From assembly GCA_019009955.1 (NCBI GenBank), contig CM032228.1, positions 205,605,001 through 205,669,000 on the forward strand: 64,000 nucleotides of DNA, written 5' to 3'. The position numbers were made by a program, and so were the translations under genes. The notes beneath the pieces were generated by a model. The model was not told where the DNA came from and made no database searches. It worked only from the letters and a program-made list of their open reading frames with translations. Shown piece after piece: positions 13,801-24,417 of this stretch (position 1 is its first letter; each line of letters opens with the position of its first letter). Source of the DNA: Riptortus pedestris (lineage: Eukaryota > Arthropoda > Insecta > Hemiptera > Alydidae).

Positions 13801-13926
13801 TTTGTTTACCATTTAAAGTATTTTTACTATTCATGTTAACAGGTGCGCCAACTGTTGGAAGTTGAATTTAACAACCTGTTGCAAGTTGCAACAGAAAGGA
13901 GGGTAGAACCTGAGATGAAATCCTGA
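4736..13926 (+). CDS. Liprin-alpha: Liprin-alpha, C-terminal part (7 exons)
   Basis: Liprin-alpha is a presynaptic active-zone scaffold. Its C-terminal SAM domains bind partners such as LAR-type receptor phosphatases, CASK and liprin-beta. The exons seen are 4736-4883, 8639-8775, 8861-9055, 10336-10599, 10686-10842, 12164-12280 and 13843-13926. All have GT-AG borders and compatible phases, and together they give about 366 residues. The order is a basic linker ([15 protein letters not shown]), a DRRKKKK stretch, SAM1 ([20 protein letters not shown]), SAM2 ([18 protein letters not shown]) and SAM3 ([11 protein letters not shown] joined to [13 protein letters not shown]). It ends EPEMKS and TGA. 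The N-terminal coiled coils are outside the window. The SAM region is very close to the insect and vertebrate proteins as I remember them. The C-terminal tail after SAM3 is short. Confidence 0.95.
4884..8638 (+). other. liprin-alpha intron
   Basis: A 3.75-kb intron. A degenerate SINE lies at 5383-5568 on the minus strand and a short GAAA run near 6950. The rest is AT-rich sequence in which I see nothing. Confidence 0.6.
5383..5568 (-). repeat. tRNA-derived SINE, degenerate copy
   Basis: Minus-strand copy of the SINE family best seen at 49795-50020. It keeps the head (GGCTCAGGTTAGCCATGCGA) and the body (CCTGGCTAGAAAAG). It has lost most of the variable arm and box B between them, and ends in the usual TTAATAAATAA tail. 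Confidence 0.8.
8639..8775 (+). CDS. Liprin-alpha: Liprin-alpha exon b
   Basis: Begins after CCTGTTAG and ends AA before GTATGT (phase 2). It encodes [11 protein letters not shown] through [10 protein letters not shown]. The DRRKKKK stretch matches the segment just before SAM1 in liprin-alpha. The middle ([15 protein letters not shown]) is a low-conservation linker. Confidence 0.88.
8861..9055 (+). CDS. Liprin-alpha: Liprin-alpha exon c (SAM1)
   Basis: Starting at 8861 restores KKKK followed by [19 protein letters not shown], the expected family sequence. An acceptor nine bases earlier (AG at 8850-8851) is also in frame and would add three residues. The exon carries the core of SAM1 through QREIGI and ends AG before GTATAT in phase 2. 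Confidence 0.92.
9056..10335 (+). other. liprin-alpha intron
   Basis: A very A-rich 1.28-kb intron (notably 9590-9950). I see no feature in it. Confidence 0.6.
10336..10599 (+). CDS. Liprin-alpha: Liprin-alpha exon d (end of SAM1, SAM2)
   Basis: Follows TCTTGCAG. It encodes [19 protein letters not shown], then a Ser/Pro/Thr linker, then SAM2 ([20 protein letters not shown] through [15 protein letters not shown]). It ends AG before GTAATT in phase 2. The sequence is near-identical to the family core. Confidence 0.95.
10686..10842 (+). CDS. Liprin-alpha: Liprin-alpha exon e (start of SAM3)
   Basis: Follows TTTCCCCAG. It encodes [20 protein letters not shown], a charged helix ([20 protein letters not shown]) and [10 protein letters not shown]. 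It ends AAG before GTAATT in phase 0. Confidence 0.95.
11205..11280 (-). repeat. tRNA-like pseudogene or SINE head
   Basis: Read on the minus strand, this is a tRNA-like stretch. It has a box A-like TAGTTCAATTGGTAGGA near 11256-11271 and a box B-like GGTTTGACTAC near 11215-11225, about 45 bases apart. The stems do not pair fully and no functional tRNA is claimed. It is unlike the common SINE of this window, so it is probably another SINE or a tRNA relic. Confidence 0.45.
12164..12280 (+). CDS. Liprin-alpha: Liprin-alpha exon f (SAM3)
   Basis: Follows TATTTTCAG and ends CAA before GTAAGT. Its 39 codons encode [20 protein letters not shown] and then IPTQNTQ, the body of SAM3. Confidence 0.93.
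12400..12690 (-). pseudogene. Tc1-like transposase fragment
   Basis: On the minus strand, a stretch reads [20 protein letters not shown], then [11 protein letters not shown], then [17 protein letters not shown]. These match in order the Tc1 transposase consensus (WKKVIFSDESKF, then RRYVRRKPG, then VKHGGGSVMVWGCFS). The second Asp context follows weakly. A stop and frameshifts are present. I could not find terminal repeats. It lies in the intron after liprin exon f. Confidence 0.7.
12700..13190. other. GC-richer block, unassigned
   Basis: A block clearly richer in G and C than its surroundings, next to the Tc1 fragment and inside a liprin intron. It has an 88-codon open frame on the minus strand but no recognisable domain. 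It is probably part of an older mobile element. Confidence 0.3.
13598..13690 (-). repeat. SINE fragment
   Basis: Diverged 3' half of the window's common SINE on the minus strand. It keeps GCCAATTGGGA and AGCCAGGGTAGGACTAAGGA. The tRNA-like head is missing. Confidence 0.6.
13843..13926 (+). CDS. Liprin-alpha: Liprin-alpha last exon
   Basis: Follows GTTAACAG. It encodes [20 protein letters not shown], then VEPEMKS and the stop TGA. The EFNNLL helix closes SAM3 in this family. The following tail is only about eleven residues. Confidence 0.92.
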   Translation: MRQLLEVEFNNLLQVATERRVEPEMKS

Positions 13927-14795
13927 TATGCAGCCCCATAGGCTTTCTATTCTGAAGGTTTCCACAATCCAAATGATGGCCTAACTAGCTAACAGTTTGA
14001 GTCTACCCCCGGCACCGTTCTGCCAGGTGGTACTCACAAAGACCTTTATGTATGACTGCAAGGTAGCCAAAGATTTATAACAAGCAATCAGGAACTTTTG
14101 TTTATTTTTTTTTTAACTGCCTGAAAGCTTGTTTCATACCAATAGAATTAAGGAAAACTAACCTGGTACATTTCTATTATACGTGAAGTGTACCATGTAA
14201 CATATGGATGTTACCTGTATATAATTACATCCAAGTAAGGTACTTGCTTAATTTACCAATATTAACTAGTCGAAAAAAAATTATTCATTGTTGATTAGAC
14301 TACCTCTTAAACTGTATTCCGCTATACTTGTAACCTCCTGACCAGCTTTAACTATTTATAACATGTAAAGCAAACAAGAGCGTACAAAACTTCCAAAAGC
14401 CTCTTGCCCATTGACAATTGACAATTCTTTTTTATATATACATAAATATTTAAGGGGCTTTTAACTTCTGTATAATAATGTCAATGACAATACTCGACTG
14501 TTTTGCTATGTCAGATTGTTGTTATTGTTTTCTTCCATTGGGATCACATAGACTTATTCAGCTTTTATGAGAATATGTTTTGTAAAGCCCATTGTACTTA
14601 TAAAATTTTTTACATATCGACATTTGCTTAGCTTAAATATAAGCAAATCAATTTTAATAAATTGTTGTTAATTATTTTAGGTTTTGTGAATTCTTGTTCT
14701 TTGTCATTTTTATTTTCATTTCTTTTTTTAATGTTTTTTTAATGAGATGATCTATTTTTACAAATGCTGAATAAAGTTGGTTTTAGTTTTGCTTT
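13927..14795 (+). other. Probable liprin-alpha 3' UTR
   Basis: Follows the liprin stop directly. An AATAAA at 14770-14775 followed by GT/T-rich sequence is the first convincing cleavage signal, about 840 bases after the stop. Further AATAAA motifs exist near 15.2 kb, so longer forms are possible. Confidence 0.5.
14770..14775 (+). terminator. Candidate poly(A) signal, liprin-alpha
   Basis: AATAAA followed by a GT- and T-rich stretch (GTTGGTTTTAGTTTTGC). It is the best-placed polyadenylation signal after the liprin stop codon. Confidence 0.5.
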
Positions 14796-16115
14796 TCAAT
14801 TTTATTTGTGAGCGAATTTGAATTTCTCAATTCTGTGACTAATGTATATTATTGTAAATTCCAGGAGTGTAACATTCCGCTTTGTTACATAGCTTTAGGT
14901 ATATTTATTATAAGTATATATAAATATTATATATAATTATAAATATATAAATAGATTTGTACATTGAAATGTGAGAAAAATTTGCAAATATGCAAATGTT
15001 GTTGGTGTTATATACATATAAATATATATATAAATATTAACTTAGAATAATTTTTGGCTGTTATTGTTAGTGAATTATAGTGATGTGTATCATTATCACA
15101 CCAAATACACTTGGTTTTTGTAATAACACGTTGACAATAGGCACAGCCAATTGAGCGAATAATACGAAGTGGTCATTTTTTTTTTCTTTGAGTTTATATA
15201 AATATATTGAGAAAAAATAAATTAAGATTGAGGGGCCATAATGGTACTTTCACAAACTGTAGATAATCCCAGGGTGTAAACAAAAAGTATTCAGTCTATA
15301 GTTTGGCGATAGAAGTCCTAAAATATAACTCGTGTAAAATGTATGAAACCTACTTCCTATATAGGCTCTTTTTACTGTCATTTAATTTGTTTGACTGTTG
15401 TTAGAAAAATTATTTATTGTTAGTTGTTTTGGTGTTACCTGAAGAAGCAATCTTGATGAAATAATGTCATCATAAAAAAAGTAACATTTTTACTTTTTCT
15501 CTTCTATTTAATTAAGTCATGTGAAATCAAAATTATTAGCTTTTATATTTATTTTGAAAATTTATGTTTTATATCTGTCTTAATTTTTTTACTGTAATGG
15601 TTCTGTACCTGTGCAATAGATAGATTTTATACATCACAGACTGCTAAATTATTTATTGATGAGGAAAGCATTTCCTTCCATTGTTGGCTTTTTGTATCCT
15701 CAAATGTAGTACCATTGATGCTATTAACTCTGCTTATGAAAAAGAAAACTAAATTAAAGAAAATATATATATATATGAATATAAACGAAACATATATAGT
15801 TGAGGTACTATAAACATACTTCAAGTTATATTAACAGTATTAAAACATTATTTATGCAAAGACATATATAATGGCATATCTTTTCCAGTGATTACAAAAT
15901 TTAGTATAACTTTTCAATTGACACTAGTGAAATATTTTTCTTTTTCAGGATTTTTATTTTGATTAGTTCAAATGACAGTTGTTATAAAAACATAAATGTG
16001 AATAAAAAAACAATATGTTTACATTCATTTGTTATAATTTACCTTCAACATTCTCAACCTTTGTGTGGATATGTGTGTGCATGCGCATGTATATATAAAT
16101 ATACACATATATGTA
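14796..16115. other. Intergenic, AT-rich
   Basis: Very AT-rich sequence with short TATA-type runs near 14.9-15.0 kb and 15.77 kb. No gene is seen. It may include a longer liprin 3' UTR. Confidence 0.5.
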
Positions 16116-16721
16116 CAGGGTGTCCCATAAGTCATACCCCCTACCCTATTTATCATTTTTGCTATTAGTGGAAGAGAATTGAATCCAATGGCTTTCTCTC
16201 TATTTTTTTTTCTGAGGATCTCAATCTGAAGGTAGTTTTAAATCTATCTTGACTAGAAATAAGGTTTCTTCATTCTAACTTCTTTATTTCAAATGGGAAC
16301 TCATTGTTTATTTCATATTCTGATTAAATGCCTAGTTTCATGAAGAATAGAGCCCTCACTTATAAATTTTATATGAAATGATTTATACTTAATAATAAAT
16401 AATTAACCAATAATGTGATTTTTAGTACTAAATCTAAATCTTACAAACACCTAAAACTGATTTTTCATATAATTCCCTCAAAAAATTGGAAAGTAAGGTT
16501 TTCATTATGAAATTTTGAAGATATTTAGAATATGAAATAAAAAATGGGACCCCATTTTAAATTAGGAAGTTGGAATGAAGAAGCCTTATTTTTAGTCAAC
16601 TTAAGTCAAAATTAACTTTGGATTTAAAATCTTCAGGAAAAAATAAAGAGAAAGCTGGTGAATCAACTCTCTACCTCAAATAATAACACAGTTGGGGGGG
16701 GGTATAACATGCGACACCCTG
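16116..16721. mobile_element. Fold-back MITE (Tc1/mariner type)
   Basis: The ends are inverted (CAGGGTGTCCCAT on the left, ATGCGACACCCTG on the right) and both are flanked by TA. The two halves are inverted copies over much of their length. TAAGGTTTCTTCATTCTAAC near 16.26 kb is mirrored by GTTGGAATGAAGAAGCCTTA near 16.57 kb. The 606-bp element is therefore a long imperfect hairpin with no coding capacity. TA flanks and these ends suit a Tc1/mariner-mobilised MITE. Confidence 0.85.
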
Positions 16722-17536
16722 TATATGTAAGTACACATGTATCTAAGCCATCAGGGGGGGGGGGGATTGCTCTGAGATCCGAAAAAAAATATTTCACATA
16801 TATATAAAATCATGTGAAAAAGTGAAGGACAAGTTTTGTTCAGAATTTATTTTTTATATGATTTTTATAGAATTTTGGAATTTAAAAATTTTAACTTCCG
16901 ACTTCAGAAAGCCAAATTAAATGTGTTTTGAGTTTCAGTTACAGTTTCTGTAGAAACAAAAAATTGTTTTTATAGAAGATTGAATGAATGTTATCATTGA
17001 GCGATTTCTTATAGTTTCAGGAGTGGGGTTTATTTTGAAATAATATCTACATTTTAATTTAGGTTTTGACAGAAAATGTAAACAAAAATTGTGTTCATTT
17101 TCATATTATGTATACATACAAACACACTGATGTATGAAAGTTTAGGATCACCCTTTTTCGACGGGTAGAAATAGAAATAGTTTACCTTTGGAATATAAAG
17201 ATTAGATAAATCTATTCGCTAAATATTGATATATCATTGTCATCTCTTAACACAAATGTCTTGAAACATGCCCAGTAAATGAAGTCATTCAGTTCCTACA
17301 TCCATGATAAAAAAATTTATAACATAATGAATATAATATAGCATAATTTAAAATAAAGCACCAATTGATGATTTTGGATTAATTTAATTTTAATTGGGCC
17401 ACTTTCCTTTAAATTTCCTTGTTCTTTGAAATTATATTTTTGGGTAAGTATTTGTTTTGTTTGTGTTCTAATAATGTGTTGATGTGTGGACTACCACACA
17501 GTTATTCAGTTAATAAGTCGTGTGGTATTAGAATAA

Positions 17537-19187
17537 GTCTGTCACGCATGGGCGTTAATTAAGCAGATTTCCCATTGCTGGTACGAACAGCTCGATTAGT
17601 ATTTGAGTTATGAAAAAATGCATAGAACAACAATTATAGACAATCAATAGTTTAACAAGAATCGCTCTATAAAATTTTATGATACGACTCTTAATAACAG
17701 AGATATTTTGAATTTTCGAATTCCCACTCCATCTAAACCCCCACTATTCCAGTTCTGATTTCGTCCAATAACACATATGATCTTTAGTGTTGACAGAAAA
17801 GGTTAAATATCGAATATGGTATAGATCAAATAAACATTTTTGATTAAAGAACTGCAATTTTTAATTGATGAAGACATCACATAATGATTTTTAGGTATCT
17901 CACAAAGTAAAAGTTCAATGAAAACCATATTTGGTATTTAATCTTGGAATCAAGTGGTTCATGATATAACAGCGTATTGTAATATGACATAAGTAGGATT
18001 GGGTGTTTACTAACGGCCAAAAACTAAAATATTGAAATATCTCGGTTAATATTCAATATAGAGAAAACATATACATAACAAAATTTATAGAGCATTACAT
18101 TTTCAAAAAGATTAATTCTTCCTTAAGGGAAATCCGCTAAAATTGCAACTGCTAGAGTGTTGTCATATTTTCTATTAACATCGAAATTTTAAAAAAATGA
18201 TAATAATATATGCGAGTGTTTGTGAATGAATAACTATCAACACTTTATGTAAAAAAATCAGTAATTTATCAATAACGATATACCAAGTTAACATTTACTT
18301 TATGATATCCCAAGTTAACAAGTGGTTGAAAACAGATTGTAATAAATTAAATACAGAAGCTTATATAAAAGATCAATATTGATTATAAACAAAGAGAATA
18401 GATACAATTAATTTCTCTCTTCTCATATCAGAGCATTCATTTACAAATATGCCAGATCTAGACTTATAAACAGGGCTTCAGGGGCAAGTGGGGTACGCAG
18501 GATCCTTAAAAATAATGTATGCTTCTTCAAGTATTCCTCTGAGCTGAGATACAGAGATTATTAAAAAAAATATATAAGATGAGTCAAAACAGAGAAATAT
18601 GATCTTTCCATGGTGGTAGTTTTGGCCATGATTTTATATATATATATATAAAGGATCTCATTTTAGCAGACCTCTAGGGAAATCAGCTATTGAGATTGTA
18701 CTCATGGCTCGATTTTCAAAACATTTCCTCAAATGTCCATCGATCCTAACCAGAAGATGAAGAAAATGAAGTCTGTTCAAAATTATATATTATTAATTAA
18801 ATATATATATAAAATTTATAATTTGTGGCTATTTGATCTATACCATACTCGATATTAACCTTTTCTGTCAACACTAATCATATTTGATAGTGGCTGAAAT
18901 CGGACCTGGATTAGTGGGATTTAGAGGGGGGGGGGGTTCAAAAATTCGAAATATCTTCCTATCTATTGGTGCTCTACAATTATAGTTCCATGCATGATAT
19001 TGTAACTCAAATACTAATCAATTTGTTCCTTCTTCCTTGTTTTCAGCCCTCAGTAACTGCCCCCCCCCTCCGCCCACCCCTTCTACTCATTGATATTTTA
19101 CATAAAAATAGAAAATATGTGGTGAGATGAAGACAAGAAGTGTGCTACACCAGCACGTGGAATTCTGCTCATTTTATACAGCCGACT
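17537..19187. mobile_element. Composite TIR repeat, degenerate copy
   Basis: The left end is GTCTGTCACGCATGGG followed by AAGCAGATTTCCC. The right end is the inverted counterpart, with CAGCACGTGGAATTCTGCTC and then CAGCCGACTTTT. The inside carries the family's modules: ATATCGAATATGGTATAGATC, the AATAACAGAGATATTTTGAA stretch, a (TA)n tract near 18.64 kb, and CAAATGTCCATCGATCCTAA. There is no transposase. It is the oldest-looking complete copy of the family described at 57526-60367. Confidence 0.6.
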
Positions 19188-19406
19188 TTTTTCATCACCT
19201 GGTTAGGATCGATAGACATTTGCAGAATTTTTTCGAAAATCACCTCATGAGTATAACCTCAATAGCTAATATTCCCTACGGAAATATTCTAAAAGACATG
19301 AAGAGAGGAGTTTCTTTAAACTTAAGATTTGGTTTTCAACACTAGCTGTATGGCTTCAGTTGAGATTGTGAGTTCTGGGCTCATTGTTATTTCAATTTTC
19401 ATAGCT
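19188..19406 (+). repeat. Composite-family internal module
   Basis: Shares TCACCTGGTTAGGATCGATA and CACCTCATGAGTATAACCTC with the internal modules near 45.4, 58.0 and 58.85 kb. It lies between the right terminus at 19187 and the transposase relic that follows. Confidence 0.6.
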
Positions 19407-19950
19407 ATGGCGGGTTACAGTGAGTACGAAGTTATGTTGCTGGGGTCGAGGGAGTGCCCAATGAATAATGCTGCAGCCACACGTGTTTGTCCACATAGAT
19501 TTCCCGTCTGCTTCCATCCTAGCCGAAGGTAATTCTCATCTTTGGTGCGGCCAGCTAGGTCTAGAGGGCATCTTGCAGCTTATACCCCGCGGGGTCAGGT
19601 ATCGCGTCTGTACCACAAAGAGCTAAATATTTTGTATGCCCTAGCAACAGTGGAAGCATTCCCTGCAGGTTCTTTTACTGGAAGCATCGGGCACCATTTC
19701 ACCAGGCACTCCAGCTTTCTGATTTTGATAAGAAATTAAGATTCTGCCACTGGGCCCAAAGACTGGAAGAAGATCCTCTGTTTTTCCACAATGTCTTCTG
19801 GGCGTACGGAATTACCATTATCAGTACGGGGAAAGTGAATCGTTATAACTTCCGTTATTGTTGGCCAGCAGCAACGCTTTAAAGTTAATGTTTGTTGCGA
19901 TATCTTCCAGGGAAGAATTATCGGTCCACATTTTTTTGTTAAAACATTCA
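19407..19950 (+). pseudogene. DUF4817-type transposase relic
   Basis: The start reads YSEYEVMLL then ECPMNNAAATRV then HRFPVCFHPSRR. This is the helix-turn-helix pattern of arthropod DUF4817 proteins (EYxxMLLVYGEC, NAxAAxRxYxxRFPxRxxP). Further on it reads RFCHWAQRLEEDPLFFHNVF, then TGKVNRYNFRY, and in another frame VCCDIFQGRIIGPHFF. These match the DDE part of the same proteins, including the GxVNRHNxxYW and GxIIGPxFF blocks. Several frameshifts and stops and a shortened middle show it is dead. The block is GC-richer than its surroundings. The family name is from memory. Confidence 0.7.
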
Positions 19951-20589
19951 ACGAATAATTTCTAAATTTACCTCAATAGCTGATTCACTAATAGGTGATG
20001 CCCATGGTAAATCTGCTCCGTTAACGCAGCCCCTGCTGCCCAGACCTTTTTTAATATAACTTGAGTTGGAGTGAAATGAAGTCTGCAAACTAAAAAGAGC
20101 AAATATCTCCGCTAATATTGACGATGAGAAATTCGTATATAACAACATTAACAGACAATTAAATTTGCTATAAAATTGCTTTCCGATCCTATGTGTAATA
20201 ACAAAGATTTTTTCGAGTTGTCCTACTCTAAATCCCTCCAGTTAACAAACAATCTCCCGTTATATAAGCGAAAATTGCGATCACATAATCACAATAACTT
20301 CATGAGTACGACCTCAATAGCTGATTTCCAGTAGGCGAAATCTGCTAAAAGTAGTGATGAAACTGAAATCTATAAGAATATTTTTATGTTAATCACAAAA
20401 ATAATAAACGTTGTAACTATATTAGAGTTCTTTTTGAGTGCAGAATTAAATACACAAGCTTTAGAGTTTTATCACTGCACAATTAATTTAACAATATTCT
20501 ACACACTTGGTAAATTATTCTTAATACTTACTCACAGTATGCACTAATAACTTCTCATGATATACCAATAACTCATGATTACTGAAGTT
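19951..20589. repeat. Composite-family modules and a right terminus
   Basis: Holds CCTCAATAGCTGATT (twice, near 19970 and 20309) and a diverged right terminus (AAATCTGCTCCGTTAACGCA followed by GCCCCTG) ending near 20044. The stretch has no gene. Confidence 0.55.
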
Positions 20590-21794
20590 CACAAAAACAC
20601 GGCACTGAACTAATCTTCACAAGAAAACACGGCACTACACTTTCTTTAGATAAACATGGCACTACACTGTTCTTTACATAAACACGGCACTACACTGTTC
20701 TTTACATAAACACGGCTCTCCACTTTCTTTAGATAAACACGGCACTACACTGTTCTTTACATAAACACGGCTCTACACTGTTCTTTACATAAACACGGCA
20801 CTACACTTTCTTTAGATAAACATGGCACTACACTGTTCTTTACATAAACACGGCTCTCCACTTTCTTTAGATAAACACGGCACTACACTGTTCTTTACAT
20901 AAACACGGCTCTACACTGTTCTTTACATAAACACGGCACTACACTGTTCTTTACATAAACACGGCACTACACTGTTCTTTACATAAACACGGCACTACAC
21001 TGTTCTTTACATAAACACGGCACTACACTGTTCTTTACATAAACACGGCACTACACTGTTCTTTACATAAACACGGCTCTACACTGTTCTTTACATAAAC
21101 ACTGCACTACACTGTTCTTTACATAAACGCGGCACTACGCTGTTCTTTACATAAACACGGCTCTACACTGTTCTTTACATAAACATGGCACTACACTGTT
21201 CTTTACATAAACGCGGCACAGCACTGTTCTTTACATAAACACGGTATTACACTGTTCTTTACATAAACACGGCTCTACACTTTCTTTAGATAAACACGGC
21301 ACTACTCTGTTCTCTACATAAACACGGCACTAAACTCTTCTTTACATAAACACGGCACTACACTGTTCTTTAAAATAAATACGGCACTACACTGTTCTTT
21401 ACATAAACAAGGCTCTACACTGTTCGTTACATAAATAAACACGGCTCTACACTGTTCGTTACATAAATAAACACGGCTCTACACTGTTCGTTACATAAAT
21501 AACCACACTGTTCTATACATAAACACGGCATGACACTGTTCTTTACATAAACACTGCACTACACTGTTCGTTACATAAATAAACGCGGCACTACGCTGTT
21601 CTTTACATAAACACGGCTCTACACTGTTCTTTACATAAACATGGCACTACACTGTTCTTTACATAAACGCGGCACTGCACTGTTCTTTACATAAACACGG
21701 TATTACACTGTTCTTTACATAAACTCAGCACTACACTGCTCTTTACATAAACTTAGCACTACAATGTTCTTTACATAAACACGGCACTACACTG
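20590..21794. repeat. 28-bp minisatellite, about 43 units
   Basis: Tandem array of a unit close to TTCTTTACATAAACACGGCA then CTACACTG. Variant units include TTTCTTTAGATAAACA, GGCTCTACAC and a 32-bp form with ATAAATAAACAC. Blocks of several units recur in the same order (20.64-20.79 with 20.80-20.95 kb, and 21.13-21.25 with 21.58-21.71 kb), so the array grew by multi-unit duplication. It is not coding and not a CRISPR array. Confidence 0.95.
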
Positions 21795-21869
21795 AAACTA
21801 AAATGCACTGTTCACTGAAGCTGTACAATTATTTACTCGAAGAAAACTGAGAACAAACTAAACTGTTTT

Positions 21870-22400
21870 TTTTTTTGGAGATCCAGTGATCGAATTGGAT
21901 AGTGGTTGGGTGACAGAGTGACCTGCCGTGGTTGTCCCTACAGTTCCCCTTCTACTGAACAGAAGTTCTATTTTAAGGGGGTGTTGTGAGCTGGTATGGG
22001 TGTAATAGAACTAAGGTTGTGGGTTACCCAGCAACTGAAAGTACCGGGTGGTTTGTGAACTAAGCTGTCAAGCGAGCTGTGCTGCTTTTATAGACGGGTG
22101 TCGCCGAGGACAATCTTTGGCACCAACGGTCCTGGTCCTTCCATCGGTCGGTTCCTTTAATCTACATTGTACTTCTTAAATACGTGATTAACTCTGTGTA
22201 CTTTGTCAAGTACGTAGTTTTCGCAACAATATATTTTATTTATAGTGAGTAGTACATTGCACAGTTCACATATTAGTCTGTCGGTCTGTGGCATTATGTA
22301 CGAATAGGCTATTGCACTGTGTCCTATATATAGTGGTTATTGCCATTTGCTTTCTTATTGTGAAGTATTCATTTGACCATGCTTTATCATGTATTTAATC
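21870..22400 (+). mobile_element. Possible LTR-element 3' end
   Basis: A polypurine-like tract TTTTAAGGGGG at 21971-21981 is followed directly by TGTTGTGAGCTGG. That is the layout at the border of a 3' LTR. A TATA-like TTTTATAGACGGG lies near 22.09 kb. No second LTR, no CA end and no coding remains were found, so this is only a suggestion. Confidence 0.25.
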
Positions 22401-24417
22401 TATCTTAGTTTGCTGTCAGTGTGGAACTGCTTGCCATAAGTCCGATGCACAATATTATTTTACAAAAGTCCAATTAAATTACCATCAGGTCTAGGTTGTT
22501 TCGTCACAAATCTTCCTGTTGTCTCGAAGCAAATGTTAATGTGCCTGATTTGTTGTGAGTTAGTGACAACTAGGATGTGTGGGCTGAACTAAAAGGTAGG
22601 GCCAGCCACTCAACTGCTCTATTAAGTAAATTAATCCTATTGTGCTAGCAGATCAATTATTTATATGTTATTATTAGGTGTAATATTAGTTGATTTATTC
22701 ACTTATTGACAGTTTAATTTAATATTTATATCTTCTGACTATATGTTTGTATATCAGTACGAGTGCCTATTGAGAAAGCATATCACACCTCCCTTGTTGT
22801 TCTAAAATGGCATTTAAATAGAGGTGCATTGCTCCCAGAAAGTGAGTTCATTCATAAATACAAATAAAAATGTCTGCACGCAGGGGTTGCGCAAACTAAG
22901 CAGATTTCCCTCGTGAAGCTTAACAATAGACAACTCTACATTCTAGTAACACTACACCACTGTGAATATTACGTGAATAAATACAAATGGTAATAAGATA
23001 TCAATTTTAATAGCCGCAGGTAAATCTTCTAAAAAAAGTCTTAAAGCACCTACTTAATTGCACGATTAGTATTAGGATTTAATTTGGGCAATCAACTACT
23101 AGGTTATTGCGCCCTATATCTCCTAATTATAAATAATAATAAATCTTAATTGTCCAAGAAAGTTTCCAGTGCTTCACTATTAGCCAATGCCTTCCCTCAG
23201 CCTCTTGTCCACGTTGATTAGGGAGTGCGTGAATGTGCTCCCTATACTCCAGGAACCTCTAAGGTGCTGATTCACTGCTTTGCTCACGCCTAAAGCCCAA
23301 TTCACACTCCGCTTGAACCAAACTCATGTGTATGACAGGCTCTCTGGCAGTACTTCCACCACACAAAGGTCAATCAATACCTTTAGTCTCGTGACAGCTC
23401 TCTTCAGATCCATCCTGTTATATTTTTTTTTCGCTCATTGACGTTCGCCAATGTTCCTGCAGTGGTGACCACGTGGGCATCAATGAATGTTACTTTGCGC
23501 TTGTCCATGGGTTGATTACATCTGGTCTTCGGACTTTTTTTTTTTTTTTGGTTTTGCGATTTCAACGGAATTATAAGTTTTGATTTTCCCTGAACCCATC
23601 TCGACTAGTTCAAGCGTGACGTCTCTATGTAAAAAAAAAGAAGAAGAAGAAAAATAACGCTATTCATAGAATGCTAAAATAATATATTTAGGATTGTTGT
23701 GACATCTAGTTCTGCACCTTCTTTTAACAGTTTTTTTTTTTTTCAAATAGGCTAAGGGAAGGAATTGTAATGAAATAATTTTAAATAAACCGCAGCAAAA
23801 ATAATGTGAAATCATTTGGTGTCCACGACAGAACTTCTATTTAACAACTCTCTACCTGGAATATTTCAACCAATTTTTAACATCACCTCTCTCAAATTAC
23901 AAATTAAAATCAAATAATCTTAACTCCGCAGCCATTTAATTTTATGAACTGAAACGTTATTGATAGAATTAATTTTAATGTTAGAATTAACGAGTTGACT
24001 AAAACACAAATGGACTAATGATATTACTTAATTATGTGGGGTAGTTAACTCAGTATTTTTATTTGGACGGGAATCCATTTTCGTTACAATATAAACCAAC
24101 CAAGAGTGGTAATGCCTGGGTAGGCTTATTATTGTGTTTATTTATGTAAATGGCCAAGATGGCATCCATTTCTAGGAATAAGAGTTCACCCCTTCTAACC
24201 TTGATTCTGGGAAGGGAGCAACAGGTATGGTCGGCTTCATCTGTTAATAAATAAGGAAGACATTTTCCGAACAAGCTCGAATTATACTAGTGCTGATTCA
24301 TTCGGACCAACTCGGCTCGGTGTCATTAGATATTGAGGAGTACTCTTAAAAGAACAGTAGTTATCGGGCAGTGCTAAGAAGAGGATTGCCAGAACAAGTA
24401 AGATTTTAATTATTGTA
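22401..24417. other. Intergenic, one isolated repeat terminus
   Basis: Contains a left terminus of the composite family at 22872-22912 (GTCTGCACGCAGGGGTTGCG and CAGATTTCCC) without a visible partner. A segment near 23.10 kb (ACTACTAGGTTATTGCGCCC) recurs inverted near 58.35 kb. I see no gene. Confidence 0.5.

Noticed and set aside
18620..18660. TA-rich runs as promoters
   Set aside because: The same TA tracts recur at module junctions of the composite repeat and have no gene downstream.
20590..21794. CRISPR-like spacing of repeats
   Set aside because: Units are contiguous with no spacers, and the host is a eukaryote. It is a minisatellite.
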